Source: an uncultured Bacteroidales bacterium
GTDB taxonomy: Bacteria > Bacteroidota > Bacteroidia > Bacteroidales > Bacteroidaceae
DNA length: 64,000 nt
Direction: 5' to 3'
Assembly: GCA_902771725.1 (NCBI GenBank)
Contig: CACXXT010000004.1
Location: 1 to 64,000, forward strand
Every line of letters begins with the position of its first letter. The stretch's first letter is position 1. The notes beneath the pieces were generated by a model. That model was not told where the DNA came from, searched no databases, and saw nothing but the letters and a program-made list of their open reading frames with translations. The position numbers and the translations under genes were made by a program. Shown here in pieces: positions 59,142 to 64,000 of this stretch.

Positions 59142-60398
59142 ATGATGAATGCTGCCACGCTTGAGTTTATCCGCCAGCACGCCAGCGGCGACGTGTGCCA
59201 GTTGGCACTGCGCCCTGTGGCTGACGGAGTAGACTTGCGCCAGGCACTTATCCAGATAGAAGGTCGTCAGTTGGCTGCCCGCAAACTTCCTGCCTGGGCT
59301 GCCACTGACGGCCTCCTTTTTCCACCCCGCCTCTCGCTCGAACAATGTTCCAGCGAAGCCACTGCCCAGTACAAGCGCTGCATCGTTGAGCGCCTCCTCG
59401 CTGCTCCTTCCCCGGCCGTAGTTCCCGCCGCTTTTGCGGCGGGTCCCTCCCCCTCCCGCTTCATGGACCTCACAGCAGGCTTCGGAGTAGATTTCGCCGC
59501 CATCGCCCCGCTGTTCTCCCATGCCACGTACGTCGAGCAGCAGGAGCACCTTTGCGACATCGCGCGCCACAACCTCCCCCTGCTGGGACTGCCGAATGCA
59601 GAGGTGCGCTGCTCCACCGCCGAGGAGATCCTGCAGGAACTGAGAGAAGCGCCCGTCATACTGCTCTTCCTCGATCCCGCCCGCCGGGATGCTGCCGGGC
59701 GGAAGGTGGCACTCATTGAGGACTGCACGCCCGATGTCTGTGCCCTGCAGGAGCAGTTGCGACGCGCTGCCCGCTACACGCTCATCAAGCTCTCCCCCAT
59801 GCTGGATCTCACCGCAGCCCTCCGCTCCCTGCAAGGAGTCGTGGAAGCACATGTCGTCAGTGTGGACGGCGAGTGCAAGGAACTCTTAGTTGTCATGGCT
59901 GCCGAAGCGCCCGCTGCCGAGCCCTTGATACATTGTTCCTATAGCCCCACAGCCCCTCCTCTCGTGTTCCGGCTGTCCGAGGAGAGAGCCTGCTGTGTCG
60001 CTTTCGCAGACCGGCTGCAGGATTATCTCTACGAACCTGATGCAGCTCTGATGAAAGCAGGAGCCTTCAAGATACTCTGCCAGCGCTTTCCTGTCCGTAA
60101 ACTCGCAGCTGACACCCACCTCTATACCAGCGACGAGTTCGTGGCCGATTTCCCAGGACGCCGGTGGAAGGTGGCAGGCAGCAGCACCTTTGCCAAGAGC
60201 GAACTGCGACGACTGCTGGCGGGAGTCACGGCCGCCGACCTCACCCTGCGCGGCTTCCCCGGCTCCGTGGCTACGCTGCGCAAGCAGCTTCATCTGCGCG
60301 AGGGAGGTAGTGCCCACTTCATCGCCACCACCCTCGCCGACGGTTCCCGTCACTTGATCCGGGTTGAAAGGGAAGCTCACCCCCTGCCCCTCCTATAA
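59142..60398 (+). CDS. THUMP-like domain class I SAM methyltransferase
   Basis: This 418-residue protein resembles the Bacteroidetes family with a central methyltransferase domain and a C-terminal THUMP-like domain. Motif I is 'FMDLTAGFGVDFAAIA' (about 108-123), the catalytic stretch 'LLFLDPARRDAAGRKV' is the DPxRR signature, and 'YLYEPDAALMKAGAFKIL' is the THUMP-like start. RNA is the likely substrate. Residues of about 88-107 ('PSPAVVPAAFAAGPSPSR') are coded by a hairpin repeat, and the last residues 'HPLPLL' and the stop come from another copy at 60380. GTG 59133 is an alternative start. Confidence 0.85.
   Translation: MMNAATLEFIRQHASGDVCQLALRPVADGVDLRQALIQIEGRQLAARKLPAWAATDGLLFPPRLSLEQCSSEATAQYKRCIVERLLAAPSPAVVPAAFAAGPSPSRFMDLTAGFGVDFAAIAPLFSHATYVEQQEHLCDIARHNLPLLGLPNAEVRCSTAEEILQELREAPVILLFLDPARRDAAGRKVALIEDCTPDVCALQEQLRRAARYTLIKLSPMLDLTAALRSLQGVVEAHVVSVDGECKELLVVMAAEAPAAEPLIHCSYSPTAPPLVFRLSEERACCVAFADRLQDYLYEPDAALMKAGAFKILCQRFPVRKLAADTHLYTSDEFVADFPGRRWKVAGSSTFAKSELRRLLAGVTAADLTLRGFPGSVATLRKQLHLREGGSAHFIATTLADGSRHLIRVEREAHPLPLL
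59422..59445. repeat. Hairpin inside the THUMP-like methyltransferase gene
   Basis: CCCGCCGC-TTTT-GCGGCGGG (59424-59443) is perfect, with an 8-bp stem and T4 loop, followed by TCCCTCCCCCTCCC. It adds Ala/Gly/Pro-rich residues in frame between two well conserved blocks. Confidence 0.8.
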
Positions 60399-60408
60399 GG
60401 AGGTGAGA
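60380..60408. repeat. GC-rich hairpin repeat overlapping a stop codon
   Basis: CACCCCCTGCCCC is followed by CCTCCT-ATA-AGGAGG (60389-60403) and TGAG. It is the reverse-complement type of the copy at 35456-35490. The preceding gene terminates in its loop (TAA at 60396-60398). Confidence 0.85.
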
Positions 60409-60500
60409 TCTTAATCCTTCTCACCTCTCGCCTCTCCCCCTTCTCGCCGCCCCCTTCTCTCTCATCACTTTTATTTCTTCATTTTTTTTTCTCATTTTCC

Positions 60501-61067
60501 GTGCTCTCCCTTCCCACAGCCTACCTGGCGCCCGTCTCATGGTACCGCGCCCTCGCTGCTGCCGACTCAGCCGTCGTCGACCAGCACGAACATTATGTGA
60601 AGCAGACATGGCGTAACCGATGTCGTATCGCCATGCCCGACGGTCCGCAGGACCTGGTGCTTCCCGTGCAGGCAGCTTCTTCCCACGTGCCCATCCGTGA
60701 CATCCGGCTCAGCGACCACGGCAACTGGCGGCATCACCACTGGAGCGCGCTACGCACCGCCTACGGCAAGAGTCCTTTCTTCGAATACTACGCCGACGAC
60801 TTCGCTCCTTTCTACCTCGAGCGGCGCTATGACTTCCTGCTGGATTTCAACCTCGCCCTCCACGAACTCATCTGCGAACTGACAGACCTCGACGTCCCCC
60901 TCACCCGCTCCGAACAATACACCGGAGCGCAGTTCCCCGTAGCTGGAGAACTGCGCCCTTACTATCAGGTGTTTGCTCAGCGCCTGGGTTTCCTGCCCGA
61001 CTTGAGCATTGCCGACCTGCTGTTCAATATGGGACCGGAAAGCCTCTTGGTGCTGTCGGGTTCCTGA
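60501..61067 (+). CDS. WbqC family protein
   Basis: This 188-residue protein shows the WbqC pattern: 'YLAPVSWYRALAAAD', 'VDQHEHYVKQTWRNRCRIAM', 'LVLPVQ', 'DHGNWRHHHWSALRTAYGKSPFFEYY' and 'LLFNMGPESLLVL'. The family occurs in polysaccharide loci, and its biochemical role is unsettled. It starts with GTG at 60501, as no ATG gives the conserved N-terminus. The 102 bp before it are a pyrimidine-rich stretch. The gene converges with the surface-protein gene (gap 11 bp). Confidence 0.85.
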   Translation: MLSLPTAYLAPVSWYRALAAADSAVVDQHEHYVKQTWRNRCRIAMPDGPQDLVLPVQAASSHVPIRDIRLSDHGNWRHHHWSALRTAYGKSPFFEYYADDFAPFYLERRYDFLLDFNLALHELICELTDLDVPLTRSEQYTGAQFPVAGELRPYYQVFAQRLGFLPDLSIADLLFNMGPESLLVLSGS

Positions 61068-61078
61068 TCCTCTTTCTC

Positions 61079-64000
61079 TTATTGGATAACGACCTTCCGT
61101 CCGTTGACGATGTAGATGCCACGGGTCAGAGGCTTCTGCACCTGCACGCCCTGAAGCGTGTAGATGGCGGTGCTTGTCGGACCAAGGTCTTCTGTCACAC
61201 TGCCTACGCCTACAGGTGCCGTCACTCCGAGACAGATGAGGCGGAAATTGTCCACCAGCGTCCAGTCGTAGGAGCGTGAGAGGTTTTTCTTCACGGCGAG
61301 ATTCAGTATACCACGTTCGCCGACCTCGAACTCCTCGCTCTCCACAAAATAACATCCGTTCTGGAAGTATTCCACGGCATCGTGTGCCACGTCGGCCCAC
61401 TCGCCAGCTTCGCCCTTCCATCCTACGCCGGGCAGCATATCCGCGGCCTCGTGAATCCCAGGCAGCACCGCGATTTCAGTGTTGTTGGCATAGACCTTGG
61501 CAGGCTGCTTCGGTGTCTCGCCCTTCAGGAGGATGGCCGTGTGGTTCTCCTTGCCGCCTTCGCGGTAGAAGCCGTTGAGGGTGACCTTGTAGCGGCCGGG
61601 CGGGACGTTCAGAGCCTGTGTGAGATTCAGCGGATTGGCGTTCCAGCACTGGAAGGCAAAGTCGGGCAGACAGGCACCGCGTTCGGAGATGTTGATGTTG
61701 CCGACGTCTCCCACCGTGTTGTGTTTCCAGGCCCCTTTGGTGCCATCCCATCCGCCTTCCACCTCATCGTATTCGCGCTGTGAGAAGTTGGGCATCTTGA
61801 TATAGTGCGAGGCATCGATGGGATGCTCCTCCGAGGCCTCGTTCAGCAACTGGTCGCGCTGTTCGCGGCTGACCACCATCCACTGGTTGTTCGGGTCCTT
61901 GGTGTCGCCGTTGCTGATCTGTGCCACGTGGTCGAAGTAGTATTCTCCTTCCAGCATCTGGTAGGGGGCAAATCCCAGCATGAGTTTCGAGTCCACAGCC
62001 CGGATGACATAGCATCCGTTGGACTGTCGCTCGAACGCCCAGGCGTAGGTCGAGGCATCGTGGTCGCAGTAGGCGCTTTCATTGAGCCAGTGGCCGTCTC
62101 CGCTGCCCAGATGGGTGTCGATGGCAAAGCTGTTGTTGGCGGCACTGATGCGTTTCAGTGTGACTTCAATACCCGGCCAACCCAGAGCAGCGTGTGTACC
62201 CCACTTGGCACCTCCGCAGAAGAAGCGGTGCTGCCCTATATTATATAGGTAATAGCTCTTGTTGCCCGCGGGCACCTCGGGCGTGAAGGGATAGTCGTGG
62301 CTCTCGGCGTGCAGCAGCTTGCGACCAATCTTCAGCATGTTGATGGCCACATTCACGCTGTGCATGTCCTTCGCCTCGTGCAGCGCACTTTCGGCCTCGG
62401 CAACACCGGCTCCCGTGTAGCCCGCTTTCTGACAACCGCTATATATTACTTTCAGGATGGACACATCCACGGTACGGGCATCGGCCAGCGCACGGCTCAG
62501 GTCGGTCGTGGCGGCAGCCTGTGCTGCCTTGTCGGAACTGCCGACCAGCGAACGCGCCTTCGCCAGCGCCTGGTCCAGGGCGTTCTGCAGCACTTCGGAA
62601 GTTTGTTGGCTGAACGCTTCGGCAGCGGCGATGGCAGCTTGCAGGCGAGCCTGCTCGTCGGTGGCGTCCTCTTTCACCTCCACTTTTCGGTAGAGGGTGT
62701 AGGGAGCCAGTTGAGCATTGACTTTCACGTTGTTGATGACTCCGGTGCGGTTGTAGTTCTTCATGCGCATTTCCACCCGGTCGGGGTAGACATAGACCAT
62801 CAGAGCCTGCACGATGTTAGGCGTCTCGATGGGCATATCGCCCGGATCTATGGTGTTGAAGTAGTAGCGCATGGAACCCATGAAAGCCGAGACGAAGCTG
62901 GGTTCTGCCTCTGGAACGGCATGCAGCGTCCAGATGAGGTCGGTGCGGGATTTGGCCACGGTGATGGTGCCATCCTTGTCCGTAATCTTCAGCCCGTTGA
63001 GGCGGCAGCTGGAGGCGGAGGCTGCGTATTCCGCATTCGTCAGGGCGTACAGTTCGCTGGTGTTCTTCTGGTTCTGGGCGACGAAGATCACCTGGTCGCC
63101 GTCGTGCAGTTCCGTGACTCTGGAAGCTGTGATGCGGCTGGTGGAGGTGTCGTCCACGCGGTAGACCCAGGTGGGATTGCGCTCCGTGCTGCACGAGAAA
63201 CGTCCGTCCGTACTCGAGACGATGTAGCTGCCAGCGGCTTCGGAGCCGCTTCCGCTGACCGCAATCGTGTACTGCTTTGTCAGCTCGCTTTGCAGGTCAA
63301 AGGTGACGAGATTCTCGTAGTCCACCGTAGTCAGGTTGACGTTGTTGAGTCCCAGATAGCGCTGGTTCTTGTTGTTCTGCACGTACCAGCGTGTGGTGCT
63401 GGCAGGAACCTTGGCTGCCGATTCGAAGGTCCACTCCAGCGACTTGTTCGTGGCAACGGACAACGTCAGTTTGTTGGTGGCCATGGTCACGCGTGTACCC
63501 ACCAGCCGCTGTTCTTCGCTGGCAGCTCCGTAGAACTCTCCGGACAGGGCATACCAGCTGCCGTTGTACTGAGTGACCATCAGGTAGGTCTTTCCGTCTT
63601 CAGGACGTGAAGCCCGGGAGGCTTGGATACCGTCGGCATCGGCAGTTACCTCGTACAGATAGATATTCGAAGGGTCGCCGCCCGAGAAACGGGCGTTGGT
63701 GCCGATGTGTACGAACTTCGATGACATGCTGTTCAGCATCTCTACATCGGCACTGAAAGCGTTGGTGGCAACAGGCGTGAAGGTCACTGCCGTGCGAGCT
63801 GCCATGGCGGTGAGGTTGTAGCTGTCGGTGCCCAGGAACATCTGGGTACCTTCGTTGCGGAGATAGAATCTGTTGTCGTCGTTCTCCGGGTCTTGTGTGG
63901 TACCGTCCACGTGGCTGTCGTCCGTTGTGGTGATGACGTGTCCCAGGCGGTCGTAGTGTGTCACTCGCTGCGATGTCTTCCGACGTGAATAGCCCGTGTT
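61079..64000 (-). CDS. Large surface protein, 5' end outside the window
   Basis: At least 973 residues are visible; the frame is open at the right edge and no signal peptide is seen, so the start lies beyond. The N-terminal third repeats a beta-trefoil-like pattern ('FYLRNEGTQMFLGTDSYN', 'RWYVQNNKNQRYLGLNN'). Around 430-540 is an Ala-rich helical FIVAR-like stretch ('AAEAFSQQTSEVLQNALDQA'). A further domain with 'KSYYLYNIGQHRFFCGG' and a carbohydrate-binding-like sandwich ('PGRYKVTLNGFYREGG') follow. The end, 'YTLQGVQVQKPLTRGIYIVNGRKVVIQ', is a sorting-type tail. A secreted glycan-binding or degrading protein is likely. Confidence 0.8.
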   Translation of the reverse strand, partial: NTGYSRRKTSQRVTHYDRLGHVITTTDDSHVDGTTQDPENDDNRFYLRNEGTQMFLGTDSYNLTAMAARTAVTFTPVATNAFSADVEMLNSMSSKFVHIGTNARFSGGDPSNIYLYEVTADADGIQASRASRPEDGKTYLMVTQYNGSWYALSGEFYGAASEEQRLVGTRVTMATNKLTLSVATNKSLEWTFESAAKVPASTTRWYVQNNKNQRYLGLNNVNLTTVDYENLVTFDLQSELTKQYTIAVSGSGSEAAGSYIVSSTDGRFSCSTERNPTWVYRVDDTSTSRITASRVTELHDGDQVIFVAQNQKNTSELYALTNAEYAASASSCRLNGLKITDKDGTITVAKSRTDLIWTLHAVPEAEPSFVSAFMGSMRYYFNTIDPGDMPIETPNIVQALMVYVYPDRVEMRMKNYNRTGVINNVKVNAQLAPYTLYRKVEVKEDATDEQARLQAAIAAAEAFSQQTSEVLQNALDQALAKARSLVGSSDKAAQAAATTDLSRALADARTVDVSILKVIYSGCQKAGYTGAGVAEAESALHEAKDMHSVNVAINMLKIGRKLLHAESHDYPFTPEVPAGNKSYYLYNIGQHRFFCGGAKWGTHAALGWPGIEVTLKRISAANNSFAIDTHLGSGDGHWLNESAYCDHDASTYAWAFERQSNGCYVIRAVDSKLMLGFAPYQMLEGEYYFDHVAQISNGDTKDPNNQWMVVSREQRDQLLNEASEEHPIDASHYIKMPNFSQREYDEVEGGWDGTKGAWKHNTVGDVGNINISERGACLPDFAFQCWNANPLNLTQALNVPPGRYKVTLNGFYREGGKENHTAILLKGETPKQPAKVYANNTEIAVLPGIHEAADMLPGVGWKGEAGEWADVAHDAVEYFQNGCYFVESEEFEVGERGILNLAVKKNLSRSYDWTLVDNFRLICLGVTAPVGVGSVTEDLGPTSTAIYTLQGVQVQKPLTRGIYIVNGRKVVIQ

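Noticed and set aside
1..64000. tRNA, rRNA, riboswitches, CRISPR arrays or prophage genes
   Set aside because: I searched the intergenic regions by eye for cloverleaf, aptamer and direct-repeat patterns and found none that I could support; small RNAs cannot be excluded without a covariance search.

Overview
The window is chromosomal DNA of a Bacteroidales bacterium, most likely from the Prevotellaceae or a close relative. Points in favour are promoters of the Bacteroidetes type (TTTG, about 20 bp, TAnnTTTG), few Shine-Dalgarno sites, a fumarate reductase/succinate dehydrogenase operon ordered C-A-B, DUF3098 and DUF2723 proteins, S9B and S46 peptidases, a glsB/glsA glycine-lipid pair, and surface proteins ending in a 'GxYxxNGRKVxI'-like tail. 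I find no rRNA, tRNA, CRISPR array, prophage or intact insertion sequence. Nearly all genes are housekeeping or cell-envelope genes, and identification is by my reading of motifs, not by a database search.

Layout. 1-10.6 kb (+): end of an acetyl-CoA hydrolase/transferase, a prolyl tripeptidyl peptidase, purD, two membrane proteins (one of the DedA/YqaA type), DUF3098, a large DUF2723 membrane protein coupled to a polysaccharide deacetylase, a zinc-ribbon miniprotein and an Ogt-like domain. 10.9-18.6 kb (-): two separate ECF sigma modules, a winged-helix regulator with its membrane partner, a two-domain HUH/SLOG-like protein downstream of the peroxiredoxin gene bcp, a lipoprotein, and menA preceded by a 47-residue membrane protein. 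18.7-22.4 kb (+): a double-domain esterase, a cation diffusion facilitator, and a frameshifted DUF3874 (VirE-like) remnant. 22.6-32.5 kb (-): deoC, a deleted glycosidase remnant, dtd, uvrC, apt, mnmG, queH, an SGNH hydrolase and a Tat-exported phosphoesterase. 32.6-37.8 kb (+): sdhCAB and an alkaline phosphatase. 37.8-43.2 kb: dut and dgt transcribed divergently, then the glycine-lipid genes. 43.5-47.8 kb (+): flippase, DPP7-type peptidase, Nudix hydrolase. 48-61 kb (+): rimP-nusA-infB-cvpA, sufBCD, ybeY, a thiol-disulfide lipoprotein, a THUMP-like methyltransferase and a WbqC protein. 61-64 kb (-): a large surface protein running off the window.

The most interesting signals are not classical features. 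(1) A 15/16 match to the ParB site parS abuts the mnmG stop codon, suggesting that the replication origin is near. (2) A family of GC-rich hairpin repeats lies between genes and, in frame, inside conserved genes (mnmG, sufD, the THUMP-like methyltransferase); one copy supplies a gene's stop codon. (3) Several short AT-rich repeat families fill intra-operon spacers, and one also appears inside menA. (4) A single-copy HUH (Y1) nuclease-like domain is fused to a DprA/SLOG-like domain and could be connected with the hairpins. (5) Two decayed genes show how they broke: an extra GGGTA-type unit and a large internal deletion.
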